Origin: Dialister hominis | GTDB taxonomy: Bacteria; Bacillota; Negativicutes; Veillonellales; Dialisteraceae | Length of the DNA: 64,000 nucleotides | Direction: 5' to 3' | Assembly: GCF_007164725.1 (NCBI RefSeq) | Contig: NZ_AP019697.1 | Span: 239,501 to 303,500 of the forward strand | In this document: positions 8,118 through 16,200 of the stretch, in pieces | How the letters are laid out: each line of letters begins with the position of its first letter | How positions within the stretch are numbered: the first letter of the stretch is position 1 | The notes under the pieces: model-generated | Told to the model about the DNA's origin: nothing | Database searches by the model: none | What the model saw: only the letters and a program-made list of their open reading frames with translations | Made by a program: the position numbers and the translations under genes

Positions 8118-8534
8118 TTATTCTGGAATTTGTTTCTGTGATTCTGAAATGAGGTCTTCGTGGCCTAGTTCTTTCAATCGTTCACTCGTGATGCTTTCAA
8201 TGTGTTTGCATACACCGTTAAAATTGAAGAAGATATCAGCTTCAGAGTACCTGAGAACACCGTTGCTCTGAAGTTCGCTTTTCCGCTGATTCCACTTTTC
8301 GTATGACAGGCCCAAATCGGAATGCCGGCTTTTGTTCTCTACTTCTATGATGAGTTTTGCTTTAGAGCAGTAGAAGTCAGCAATATAATTTCCAATCACA
8401 AATTTCCTTCTGAAGCGGGGCTGATGCTTCCTGAGGAACCTGAACCAAAGATTCGATTCCATACCTGTCATTGTTTTCCTCTGCGCCTTGGCACGTTCTT
8501 TCATTTCTCTGTTGAGGGGCGTAAAGTCAGCCAT
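8118..8534 (-). CDS. DUF559 domain protein with altered active-site motif
   Basis: 138-residue paralogue of the protein at 1164-1565, sharing the RRKFVIGNYIADFYCSKAKL block and the C-terminal RLKELGHEDL. Where DUF559 proteins have IELDGxxH this copy reads IEVENKSRH, so the second conserved acidic residue and glycine of the predicted nuclease motif are lost. It may be inactive or have changed function. The ribosome site before the ATG is weak. It converges with mdcA across the MITE-like unit. Confidence 0.7.
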   Translation of the reverse strand: MADFTPLNREMKERAKAQRKTMTGMESNLWFRFLRKHQPRFRRKFVIGNYIADFYCSKAKLIIEVENKSRHSDLGLSYEKWNQRKSELQSNGVLRYSEADIFFNFNGVCKHIESITSERLKELGHEDLISESQKQIPE

Positions 8535-8673
8535 AATTTTCTCATTTCTAACATCTAAATTTTTTCCGGATACTCTTCCTTATTTATACTATATTAATTA
8601 CATAGTATGCAATATACTTTTCACAAAAAAGGAGCAGCCCTTTTCAGAACTGCTCTTTCTAATTCCTATTCAA

Positions 8674-10467
8674 TTAATTGTTTGCAGATTTCTCACTTCT
8701 AAGGAGGATGACCTGGTTCTTCCCTGCGCCTTTTGCGGTGTAGAGGGCGCTGTCCATTCTTCTGTAGAAGCTTTCGAGTGTTTCTCCTTCGTAGGAGGTG
8801 GTGACACCGAAGCTTGCAGTGACGGCTTTGCCGTCTGGCAGGATGTCTGCTTCTGCGAAGTTTTTTCTCATGCGGTCAGCTACTTTCTCGGACTGGTCGA
8901 TGTCCGTGTCCGGCAGGAGAATGACGAATTCGTCGCCGCCCCAGCGGCCGGCATAATCGGTCGGGCGGACGCCGCTTTTCATGATGTCGGCAAGGCGGAT
9001 GAGTACATCGTCGCCGACGCTGTGTCCATAGGTGTCGTTGATATGCTTGAAGGAGTCGATATCAATCATGATGGCTGAGAATGTGTGGTGCGTCTTGTTG
9101 GTGTCTTCTATGAGGTGGCGGAGGACCCACTCGATGCGGCCTCTGTTCAAAAGGTCCGTCAGGCTGTCGTGGCTGGCTACGAAGGCGAGCTTCTGGTAGG
9201 CGTCGGACAGTTCCTTGGATGTGACGGTGATGAAGGAGGCAAGGCGCTGAACGGTGGAGAGGGAGTCATCGAGGTTCAGTGCCGGGTCGTTTTCCATATG
9301 CGACGGGTCACCGGTGATGTCTGCGATGGTTCTCTTATGGTCTTTCGTTTCTTCACGGAAGGCAGCGGAAACAAGGTTCATGTTCATTGTGTAAACGTGG
9401 CCTTCGATGCGGTCGATTTCACCTCTGGTGTAACCACCGGCAGCAGGCGTGATTCTTTCGTAGGCGCTCAGGATCTGGTTGACGTCGTCTTTCAGATAGT
9501 ATCTTCTGACGACGCAGGAGAAGAGGAGCATGCCCTGCGGTCCGAAGTCGCGGATGCGGCCTAAGACTCTGCGGCTGCCATTGATGATTTCATTCGGGTC
9601 GCCGTATGCCATGCGGAGCTTGTCTCCAACGTGGAGGGCGATGTTGAATACGAGAGAGCCGTCTTTGCGGCAGCTCATCGGAAGGCGGGCGAGTTCGACA
9701 CCGTCTTTTTCGACGACGAGCGAAAAGCTCAGTGTCTTCTTGTCGAAGTCGACAGAAGGGTCGATTTTCAGATATTTCTCATAGAAGTTGACGGCAATAT
9801 GGTCGAGTTCCTTGATGACCATATTGCCGTCCATGGCGGTAATCGTGACCTGACGGCCCAGCGGCTGCCAGCCGAGTACCGAACGGGTGAGGACTTTGAC
9901 GGTGCCTCTGAAGAGCATGATGACGAATCCTTCATTCATGATGGCTTCTTTATCAAAGATATAGGATGGCTGATTGAGATCATCCGTGTCTGCGCCGCCG
10001 CCGAAGATTGCAACGGATGGCGGGAGCGCTGAAATAGCGTCCAGGAAGGGCTCTACATTGCCCGTGAGCTGGGTTTCCAGGATTTCCACTGCGCGAAGAT
10101 CCTTCATGTTTCTGCAGACTTCAAAGCACTTCTCAGCCGCATCTTTGATGCTCATGTCTTTCATATTATAGTGCAGCACTTCGACAGGACTTTCGTCAAA
10201 GGCCATGAATGAAAGGATGGTCTTTCCCGTATTCATTTGTCCGTCTTCTATGCCGCCTGCGGTCGTGAGCCCTGCGATAGCAGCTCTTGGAAATGCTTTT
10301 GAGAGCCCGTCTGTCATTGCCTGGATCAGCGCGGGATCATTCCAGTGTGTGAAAATCGAGATGGAAAGATAGGGTGCAGGAGTTGGGTGAGCTTCCTGGA
10401 ATGCTTTGATGCATCCGGAAAGTTCAGCAATGTCCTGCAGAGTATACGTGTTTCGATACAAAGCCAA
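8674..10467 (-). CDS. FIST-domain diguanylate cyclase
   Basis: 597-residue soluble protein. Residues about 20-230 match the FIST_N sensor domain and 230-400 FIST_C, domains thought to bind small ligands such as amino acids. Residues 425-590 are a GGDEF domain that makes cyclic di-GMP from two GTP: the catalytic loop GGDEF is at 510-514, and an inhibitory I-site RPTD stands five residues before it, so product inhibition is expected. No membrane segment or EAL domain is present. The start is a TTG at 10467 preceded by AAAGGAAATGA; no in-frame ATG stands near. It is a single-gene unit; no c-di-GMP effector or riboswitch was recognised nearby. Confidence 0.85.
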   Translation of the reverse strand: MALYRNTYTLQDIAELSGCIKAFQEAHPTPAPYLSISIFTHWNDPALIQAMTDGLSKAFPRAAIAGLTTAGGIEDGQMNTGKTILSFMAFDESPVEVLHYNMKDMSIKDAAEKCFEVCRNMKDLRAVEILETQLTGNVEPFLDAISALPPSVAIFGGGADTDDLNQPSYIFDKEAIMNEGFVIMLFRGTVKVLTRSVLGWQPLGRQVTITAMDGNMVIKELDHIAVNFYEKYLKIDPSVDFDKKTLSFSLVVEKDGVELARLPMSCRKDGSLVFNIALHVGDKLRMAYGDPNEIINGSRRVLGRIRDFGPQGMLLFSCVVRRYYLKDDVNQILSAYERITPAAGGYTRGEIDRIEGHVYTMNMNLVSAAFREETKDHKRTIADITGDPSHMENDPALNLDDSLSTVQRLASFITVTSKELSDAYQKLAFVASHDSLTDLLNRGRIEWVLRHLIEDTNKTHHTFSAIMIDIDSFKHINDTYGHSVGDDVLIRLADIMKSGVRPTDYAGRWGGDEFVILLPDTDIDQSEKVADRMRKNFAEADILPDGKAVTASFGVTTSYEGETLESFYRRMDSALYTAKGAGKNQVILLRSEKSANN

Positions 10468-10779
10468 TCATTTCCTTTCATGGTACTGTGCTCGGTTTTC
10501 ATTGAAAGCTAAAGCTTCATTGAACTATATACCGATTTGGGAATACTTGATTATTTTTTTGAACATATATATAACTTTATATTTAGTTTATAATAATAAT
10601 CACACTTACACATTATAGCACTGGAAAAAAGTGTTTTCAAATGAATCCTTTGAATATTTAAATGTCTTTCTTACCACATGCCGGCGGGCATTTTGTTTCG
10701 TAAAACCCTATTCTTTTTGAGATTTCTGCCCACCTCGCTTTCATAGAAACATGTTGATATCTACTTATATTGTAGTACT

Positions 10780-10809
10780 TTTACAAAAATAAATAAAGAA
10801 GATTATTAT
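10780..10809 (+). promoter_or_regulatory. Candidate promoter for an intergenic transcript
   Basis: TTTACA (10780-10785) and TATTAT (10804-10809) with an 18-base spacer, in AT-rich sequence. Nothing coding follows for 1.4 kb on this strand, so a transcript from here would be non-coding. Confidence 0.4.
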
Positions 10810-10955
10810 AAACTATGCAACCGATTCGCAATAAGTGGCCATAAAGGATGCCCTGCTGCCTATCATGCAGGGAAAACGTAAAAATACGGGCGATAATAGC
10901 CGCTCTCACAGTAGCGGAGGGTAGCTGCGAAACCGGTGAAAATATCCTTTCGTAT

Positions 10956-11050
10956 GAGCAAAGCGAGGTTTAGCTGTCCCCGTTAGGGGAAAGTGGCGCG
11001 AATGCGCCGAAAGGGGTTCATTTTGCTAATCGCAGCTCGGTTGTATGGTG
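10956..11050 (+). repeat. Dispersed intergenic repeat, copy 4
   Basis: Begins GAGCAAAGCGAGGTTTAG, has a CCCC-GTTA-GGGG hairpin, AAGTGGCGC...GCGCCGAAAGGGGTT, and ends GGTTGTATGG. The only copy of the family on the plus strand in this window. Confidence 0.55.
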
Positions 11051-11072
11051 TATAAGAAAGCGCACCACTCAA

Positions 11073-11122
11073 AAACCGCTGCAGGAGAATGATGGCACAT
11101 TCTCCTGCAGCGGTTTCCTTTT
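11073..11122. terminator. Strong bidirectional terminator
   Basis: Perfect 19-bp stem (AAACCGCTGCAGGAGAATG and its complement), loop ATGGCA, followed by CCTTTTTTATT on the plus strand and by a T run on the minus strand. It ends the minus-strand gene at 11123-11893 and any plus-strand transcript from 10.8 kb. Confidence 0.9.
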
Positions 11123-11893
11123 TTATTCTTCTTCTTTGACTGGATTGATTGTCCTTATGATCCAGCGTTCTCCGCCGGTGAATTTGCTGTTGTGTTTTCT
11201 TGCAGCGTCTTCACTTCTCTTGGAAAGATCCTTGACGGCTTCTTCGAGGGAGTGGATGGTTTTCACGGCTGTATCAGAGCGCATGTCTTCTCCGCATACG
11301 GGGCAGACGGGCGGGTGGATGAAGGAGGTGTTCACGCGGGATTTGCAGTGCGGGCAAGTGATGAAGTCTGCGCTGAATTTCTTCTCGTTCTGCTCCTTGG
11401 AGTAGGAAGCGAGGCGTTCCTGCTTTTCCTTCAGCCTTCTTTCGAGGGAAATCATCTGCGGGGATGGTTCGATGCCGATCTTGTACTTGACGGCGTAGGT
11501 GGTCGGTATGGTTTTCAGGTATTCTTTCGCCTGGCGCTTCGTGTTGAAGACTTTTTCCTTGAAGGTGAGTCCTTTGAAGACGCGGTTGGCTTCTCGTTTC
11601 GTGAAGCCTTCCTCGACCATGGAGGATTTCATGGCGTCCTTGATCTCGGCTGACGGGTGGGTGATGTCGAATTCCCAGTATTTGTCAGCCCAGAGGGAGG
11701 AGGCTTTTGTTTCTCCTTCAGGCGCTGCTGTTTCTTCCTCGGGCTCTGGTGCGGGCGCGGGGATGGATTTCTTTGTCCTGCGCGGCTTGGGCGATTCGCC
11801 TTCTGCCTTCTTGCTGCGGGACTTTTTCAGTTTCGCAGGGCCCGCTTCAAATGAAAACAGGTCCGTTTCAGTAAAGTTCGGATCTTTGGACAT
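11123..11893 (-). CDS. Zinc-ribbon protein of unknown function
   Basis: 256 residues, not assigned to a known family. The first 65 residues are low-complexity, with basic blocks (KLKKSRSKKAEG, PKPRRTKKS) and an acidic Pro/Glu stretch, so probably disordered. Residues about 70-170 are a helical region with many charged residues. A C-terminal zinc ribbon follows, with cysteine pairs CPHC and CPVC separated by about 17 residues. The last 50 residues are helical and basic. GGAGGAG precedes the ATG. Zinc ribbon plus basic tails suggests nucleic acid binding, but this is inference only. It is a monocistronic gene ending at the 11073-11122 terminator. Confidence 0.7.
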   Translation of the reverse strand: MSKDPNFTETDLFSFEAGPAKLKKSRSKKAEGESPKPRRTKKSIPAPAPEPEEETAAPEGETKASSLWADKYWEFDITHPSAEIKDAMKSSMVEEGFTKREANRVFKGLTFKEKVFNTKRQAKEYLKTIPTTYAVKYKIGIEPSPQMISLERRLKEKQERLASYSKEQNEKKFSADFITCPHCKSRVNTSFIHPPVCPVCGEDMRSDTAVKTIHSLEEAVKDLSKRSEDAARKHNSKFTGGERWIIRTINPVKEEE

Positions 11894-12067
11894 GTTTAAA
11901 CTCCTCCGGTAAATAGTTTTGGCTCTATCATACCATGGATATCAAGTATGGTACAGGCGTTCCATGAAATTTTAGCAGAATTATACAGATTTCCTGAGAA
12001 AAAGCAAGAAATCTCCCGAAAAAGACGATGGAGCCTTATAGTCCGTTTTTTTTTTTACCGGATGGTT

Positions 12068-12138
12068 TATAATGTAAAAGTAACTTCATAGAAATGGACA
12101 AGGGTGTCCGCGGCATTGTATTTGCCGCGGCCTTTTTT
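12068..12138 (+). promoter_or_regulatory. Promoter followed by terminator-like hairpin (candidate attenuator)
   Basis: A TATAAT at 12068-12073 is followed, about 35 bases later, by an 8-bp perfect stem (CCGCGGCA/TGCCGCGG, 12108-12130) and six T residues. No plus-strand gene lies upstream for 1.4 kb, so this terminator can only act on a transcript that starts here, and the aminotransferase gene starts 113 bases further on. It is therefore a candidate attenuator or the end of a short RNA of roughly 55-60 bases. The rest of 11894-12250 shows no gene. Confidence 0.5.
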
Positions 12139-12250
12139 GCGTCCGGAGGCGGGAAAATCCGCAGTTTTCGTTGAAGCGGCGGTTTTCTCATGCTAAAATG
12201 AGGGAAATGCATTGACCGGGCAACCAGCTATTTAGGAGGAGGATGTAAGT

Positions 12251-13501
12251 ATGTACAGTATTGCTGCACCACATGCAAAAGGAAAGAGCGCAGAAGACAA
12301 CATTTTTGCTGCTAACAACAGAGCGATCGCACTGGCTAAGGAAATCGGCGTGGAAAACGTCACCAATGCCACAGTAGGATCCATTCTTGATGAAGACGGA
12401 AGCCTCGTCGTTCTTGATGTCGTCAAGCAGGAACTGAAGAACCTGACACCGCCGGAATTCTGCGCATATGCTCCGATCAAGGGCTATGATGAATTCCTGA
12501 AGGATTGTATCGATCAGTGCTTCGGCAAGTCCCGTCCGGAAGGATACATCGATGCCTGCGCAACACCTGGCGGCACCGGCGTCCTGCACCATGTCGTGCA
12601 CAATTATTCCGAACCAGGCGATGAAGTGCTCATTACTGACTGGCACTGGGGCGCTTATGACAGCCTGATCGACGACAACAACCGCAAGGTCCGCACATTC
12701 TCCTTCCTGACAAGCGACGGCCATTTCAATGCCGCTTCCTTCAAGGAAAATGTAGAAGATATCCTGAAGAAACAGGACAATATCGTCATCATTCTGAACG
12801 GCATTGCCAACAACCCGACCGGCTACTGCATGTCCGTGGCTGAATGGCAGTCTGCTGTCGATGTCCTCAAGGAAGCAACCAAGGATGAAACAAAGAATGC
12901 CATCCTGATTGCTGACGTTGCATACCTCGACTACAGCGGCGAAAAGGAAGAATGCCGTGAATTCTTCAAGGTATTCGGCGGACTCCCGAAGAACATCCTC
13001 GTCGTTTGTGCATACACCCTTTCCAAGGGCTTCACGATGTACGGCCAGCGCATGGGCGCTATGATCGGCATTTCCTCTGACAAAGACGTCATCAAGGAAT
13101 ACGTCGATATCAACCAGTACAGCAGCCGTGCTACATGGTCCAACTGCAACAGTGCAGCTCAGCATGCAATGATCCGCATCTGCCAGGATCCGGAAAAGAT
13201 CAAACAGCTCGACGCTGAAAGAGCCAAGTACTACAAGCTCATCCAGGAAAGAGCCGCTATTTTCGTAGAAGAAGCACAGAAAGAAGGAGTGAAGTTCGTT
13301 CCTTACATCTCCGGTTTCTTCATCACGATTCCTGTCACCAATTCCCAGGCTGTCTGCGACATCCTTGAAAAGGATCATGTATTCATGGTTCCGCTGAAGA
13401 AGGGCATCCGCCTTGCCGTATGCTCCGTTTCCAAGAAAAAGATGCACGGCCTCGCTCACAAGCTCGCTCTGGCTATCAAAGAAGCTGGCGCACAGCAGTA
13501 A
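12251..13501 (+). CDS. PLP-dependent aminotransferase, class I/II
   Basis: 416-residue fold-type I aminotransferase. It shows the cofactor-stacking region TPGGTGVLHH, the NPTG motif (NGIANNPTGYC), the Asp and Tyr of the PLP site in LIADVAYLDY, and the Schiff-base lysine in AYTLSKGFTMYGQRMG. The C-terminal arginine that binds the substrate carboxylate is probably the R of GIRLAVCSV. It resembles aspartate/aromatic aminotransferases; the substrate cannot be read from sequence. GGAGGAGGATG precedes the ATG. A sodium:alanine/glycine-type symporter follows within about 50 bases in the same direction, so the pair may import and transaminate the same amino acid. A hairpin in its leader may attenuate transcription. 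Confidence 0.85.
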   Translation: MYSIAAPHAKGKSAEDNIFAANNRAIALAKEIGVENVTNATVGSILDEDGSLVVLDVVKQELKNLTPPEFCAYAPIKGYDEFLKDCIDQCFGKSRPEGYIDACATPGGTGVLHHVVHNYSEPGDEVLITDWHWGAYDSLIDDNNRKVRTFSFLTSDGHFNAASFKENVEDILKKQDNIVIILNGIANNPTGYCMSVAEWQSAVDVLKEATKDETKNAILIADVAYLDYSGEKEECREFFKVFGGLPKNILVVCAYTLSKGFTMYGQRMGAMIGISSDKDVIKEYVDINQYSSRATWSNCNSAAQHAMIRICQDPEKIKQLDAERAKYYKLIQERAAIFVEEAQKEGVKFVPYISGFFITIPVTNSQAVCDILEKDHVFMVPLKKGIRLAVCSVSKKKMHGLAHKLALAIKEAGAQQ

Positions 13502-13552
13502 TCTGAAGGGCTTTCTGGAGCCCTGTAAATAAAAAAATGAGGGGTGAAGCTA

Positions 13553-15082
13553 TTGGAAAACTTATTTGCAGCTCTGAATGCAGTACTCAGCTTCGTCACT
13601 CCGGTTTCTGACTTCTTCTGGGATTTCCCGAAGATGTTCGGTTTCTGGAAGGACATCCCTGTCTTGGGGTCATTCTCCCTGGCCATCATCGTACTGGTGG
13701 GATCAGGCATTTATTTCACACTTCGCCTCGGATTCGTACAGATCCGCCAGTTCATGACGGGCGTGCGGACCCTTGCCACGAGAAGAAGCATCCACACGGG
13801 TATTTCTCCTCTGGCGGCCTTCCTCCTTTCGACGGCTATGCGCGTCGGCCCGGGCAACATGATCGGCGTCACGGGCGCGATTGCTGCCGGCGGTCCGGGA
13901 GCACTCTTCTGGATGTGGATTTCCGCTTTCTTCGGCATGGCGACAGCCTTCACTGAAGGCACGCTCGCACAGATTTTCAAGGAAAAACGCGGCGACAACT
14001 TCGTCGGCGGCCTTCCTTTCTATGCAAGGCGCCTTTGCGGAAATAAGGCATGGGTAGGCGTGGCTCTGTCTGCTCTCTATATCTTCTACGCGCTCATGTG
14101 CCTTCCGGCGCAGGGCCTGAACGTCATCACATCCCTGGGCTCGATCGTCGGGCTCGTTGGCGGAGAGGAAATTCCGCTGCGGTCGACATTCTACTACGTC
14201 ATGTCGATTCTTCTGCTTGTCTTCATCACCTTCATGGCGTTTGGCGGCATCAAGCGTATTTCCCGCTGGGCAGAGATCCTTGTCCCGGTCATGGCAGTCA
14301 TTTACATCGGCACGGCCATCCTTCTCATTCTCACGAACCTGGGAAGCGTTCCGTACTTCTTCCATGCCGTCTTTGCAGGCGCCTTCAAGCCGGAAGCTGT
14401 CTTCGGCGGCGTCCTCGGTACTGCACTCCTGCAGGGCGTCAAGAGAGGACTCATGTCGAACGAAGCCGGCCAGGGCACCATCACGATGGCAGCTGCTTCC
14501 GCTGAAGCGCACCATCCGTGCGAACAGGGCATCATTTCCGCTCTCGGCGTATTCCTCGATACCCACGTCATCTGCACCATGACAGGCTTCATCATCATCA
14601 TGGCTCACCAGTGGGCGCTGAATCCTGAAGAATGGAAAGCGGCAGGCACCTATCCGAAATTCCTGCTCTCCATCCATGCGCTGACTCCGGATCTCCTGCA
14701 GACCTTCGTCATGGTCATGGTCTCCATCTGCTTCTGCCTCTTCGCATACACCTGCGTCATGGGCTTCGTTACCTTCTCCGAAATTTCCGGGAACCGTATT
14801 TCCAGTTCCACTTCTTTCATCACCGTTCTCCGTCTGCTCTGCGTCTTCGTCACTGCATTCGGCATTGCCTGCAGCATCGCCGGATACGACCTGTCGAACC
14901 TCTGGGCATTCTCTGACCTTGCAAACATCATCATGGTATACTGCAACGTTCCGATGCTCTACCTCGGTTTCCGCTACGTAAGAAAAGCCGCTGCCCACTA
15001 TGCAAAGAACGACGGCACGCCTTTCACCTCCGAAACCATCGGCATGAAAGTCGACTACTGGGACGAAAGAAAAGACGACTAA
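13553..15082 (+). CDS. Sodium:alanine/glycine symporter family (AGCS) transporter
   Basis: About 509-residue membrane protein of the AGCS family (AlsT/DagA type), which imports alanine or glycine with Na+. It has about eleven hydrophobic segments; family signatures include TGVRTLATR, GPGNMIGVTGAIAAGGPGALFW, the N-terminal VGSGIYFTLRLGFVQIRQF and the GLMSNEAGQGTITMAAASA loop. The likely start is TTG at 13553, six bases after AGGGGTG; a GTG three codons earlier overlaps the ribosome site. It is placed directly after the aminotransferase and ends at a hairpin at 15088-15126. The substrate assignment within the family is uncertain. Confidence 0.88.
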   Translation: MENLFAALNAVLSFVTPVSDFFWDFPKMFGFWKDIPVLGSFSLAIIVLVGSGIYFTLRLGFVQIRQFMTGVRTLATRRSIHTGISPLAAFLLSTAMRVGPGNMIGVTGAIAAGGPGALFWMWISAFFGMATAFTEGTLAQIFKEKRGDNFVGGLPFYARRLCGNKAWVGVALSALYIFYALMCLPAQGLNVITSLGSIVGLVGGEEIPLRSTFYYVMSILLLVFITFMAFGGIKRISRWAEILVPVMAVIYIGTAILLILTNLGSVPYFFHAVFAGAFKPEAVFGGVLGTALLQGVKRGLMSNEAGQGTITMAAASAEAHHPCEQGIISALGVFLDTHVICTMTGFIIIMAHQWALNPEEWKAAGTYPKFLLSIHALTPDLLQTFVMVMVSICFCLFAYTCVMGFVTFSEISGNRISSSTSFITVLRLLCVFVTAFGIACSIAGYDLSNLWAFSDLANIIMVYCNVPMLYLGFRYVRKAAAHYAKNDGTPFTSETIGMKVDYWDERKDD

Positions 15083-15087
15083 AAATA

Positions 15088-15126
15088 AAGAGATGTGGAA
15101 TCCGCTGTGGGTTTCACATCTTTTTT
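15088..15126 (+). terminator. Terminator after the AGCS symporter
   Basis: Imperfect hairpin with outer arms GATGTG/CACATC followed by a run of T residues, six bases after the stop codon. Confidence 0.75.
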
Positions 15127-15269
15127 GTTGGGGAAGGCCAGCCGGGGATGAAACATTATTTCAAGAACGTATGGCGTTTTCTCTTTCTTTTGCATTTCTT
15201 TCGCAAGTTAAAGAAAGATTGATAAATAGAAATATAGAAATGTGATAAGTGAAGTGTTATAATGAACTT

Positions 15270-15476
15270 GAAGGGTAAGAAGACCTTTCACCAACCACTG
15301 CCGCAAAGGCAGCGAAATCGGAACACATGCGTTTTCTCCTTTCCGGATTAGATTGTATGTAGTGAATGATAGTTCATGAAACTTATATGCTTTTTTTAGG
15401 ATTTGAGTTGTCAGTTCTACTGTTAGCTGTTCCGTGTTCCGTACGAGAAAGCTCCGGGAAACCGGGGCTTTTTTGT
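15270..15476 (+). ncRNA. Candidate small RNA carrying a CRISPR-repeat-like hairpin
   Basis: An extended -10 (TGT-TATAAT, 15255-15263) is followed by about 205 non-coding bases ending in a terminator with a GAAA tetraloop (AGCTCCGG/CCGGGGCT, 15450-15469) and TTTTTT. The downstream DJ-1 gene has its own promoter, so this is likely a separate unit. Near its 5' end stands a hairpin matching the CRISPR repeat core (15296-15313). No credible reading frame is present. This unit explains most of the 15083-15554 gap. Function unknown. Confidence 0.45.
15296..15313 (+). repeat. Orphan sequence resembling the CRISPR repeat core
   Basis: CACTGCCGCAAAGGCAGC differs at one of 18 bases from the core of the type I-F repeat in this locus (CACTGCCGCATAGGCAGC), keeps the stem CTGCC/GGCAG, and is followed by GAAA three bases earlier than in the array repeat. 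It lies 2.6 kb upstream of cas1 and has no neighbouring spacer or second repeat. Confidence 0.5.
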
Positions 15477-15495
15477 TGCCTCTGAAAGGTGAAGA

Positions 15496-15525
15496 TTGAC
15501 AGGAAGGCGCTCTGCGTCTTATCCT
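15496..15525 (+). promoter_or_regulatory. Promoter of the DJ-1 family gene
   Basis: TTGACA (15496-15501), 18-base spacer, TATCCT (15520-15525), about 30 bases before the start codon. Confidence 0.55.
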
Positions 15526-15554
15526 TATAAGATAAACAGGAAAAGAGGGAAACC

Positions 15555-16136
15555 ATGAAGACGATATCGATTGTGATGTTTGATGATTTTGAAACGCTTG
15601 ACGCATTTGGTCCGGCAGAGGTCCTGTCCAAACTGGATGGATACGAGATCCGCTCCGTATCGCTTCTTGGCGGCATCGTGACAAACAGCCAGGGCATCAT
15701 GGTCGTGACCGAGCGCATGCTCGACGTGCAGGATTCAGATATCCTCATCGTCCCGGGCGGCATGGGAACAAGAACCCTTGTCACCGACGACTGGTTCCTC
15801 TCCGGCCTCGGCGATCTTGCCTCGAAGACGAAATGGGTGCTCTCCGTCTGCACAGGCTCTGCTCTTCTGGCGGCGGCAGGCATTTTGGACGGCCGCCACG
15901 CGACGACCAATAAGAATGCCTTTGACTGGGTCAGGAACCAGGGGACAAGCGTCCTCTGGGAAAGAGAACCCCGCTGGGTCCGTGACGGCAATATCTATAC
16001 CGCCGCCGGTGTCTCCGCAGGCACCGACATGGCAGTAGGCTTTGTTGCCGATCAGTTCGGGAAAGAAAAAGCAGAAGAAATCTGCAAGCAGATAGAATAC
16101 CACTGGTACGACAACGCCGCCCATGATACGTTCTGA
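15555..16136 (+). CDS. DJ-1/PfpI family protein
   Basis: 193-residue single-domain protein of the DJ-1/PfpI superfamily. The nucleophile-elbow cysteine is C99 in VLSVCTGSALLAAAGIL, with an upstream acidic residue expected from the ETLDAFGPAEVL segment, and a conserved HATTNKNAFDW block. This pattern is closest to the isonitrile hydratase-like/ThiJ branch; the activity (hydratase, amidase or stress chaperone) cannot be decided from sequence. GAGGGAAACC precedes the ATG and a promoter lies just upstream. It is a single gene between a candidate small RNA and a convergent terminator. Confidence 0.85.
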   Translation: MKTISIVMFDDFETLDAFGPAEVLSKLDGYEIRSVSLLGGIVTNSQGIMVVTERMLDVQDSDILIVPGGMGTRTLVTDDWFLSGLGDLASKTKWVLSVCTGSALLAAAGILDGRHATTNKNAFDWVRNQGTSVLWEREPRWVRDGNIYTAAGVSAGTDMAVGFVADQFGKEKAEEICKQIEYHWYDNAAHDTF

Positions 16137-16152
16137 AAAGCAAATAAGAAAT

Positions 16153-16200
16153 AAAAAAGAGGTTGTAGAAATGTGCGATCATTTCTACAACCTCTTTTTA
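16153..16200. terminator. Bidirectional terminator between convergent genes
   Basis: About 20-bp nearly perfect stem (AAAAAGAGGTTGTAGAAATG against its complement), loop TGCGAT, with A and T runs on both sides. Another member of the shared-loop terminator set. Confidence 0.9.

Larger units (their letters stand above)
10816..11122 (+). ncRNA. Candidate structured non-coding RNA
   Basis: About 300 bases between a promoter-like sequence and a strong terminator, without a credible reading frame. It contains clear hairpins (CCCTGC...GCAGGG near 10851-10873, CCGCT...AGCGG near 10901-10919) and then the dispersed repeat at 10956-11050. I compared it mentally with tmRNA, RNase P RNA, 6S and SRP RNA and saw none of their conserved blocks. 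It fills the second half of the 10468-11122 gap; the first half is AT-rich with one small hairpin near 10679-10700. Confidence 0.35.

Noticed and set aside
12095-12138. A T-box riboswitch, because AGGGTGTCCGCGG near the hairpin recalls the T-box sequence.
   Set aside because: The motif lacks the GGTACC-type centre, and only about 30 bases lie between promoter and hairpin, too few for a stem I with specifier loop.
15270-15345. A cyclic di-GMP or cobalamin riboswitch upstream of the DJ-1 gene, suggested by the CCGCAAAGGC segment.
   Set aside because: The conserved flanks of those riboswitches are missing, a terminator ends the unit, and the DJ-1 gene has its own TTGACA promoter.
15083-15554. 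A second CRISPR array or solo repeat-spacer unit around the repeat-like hairpin.
   Set aside because: Only one repeat-like core is present, without the 3' handle CTTAGAAA in register and without a partner 60 bases away.
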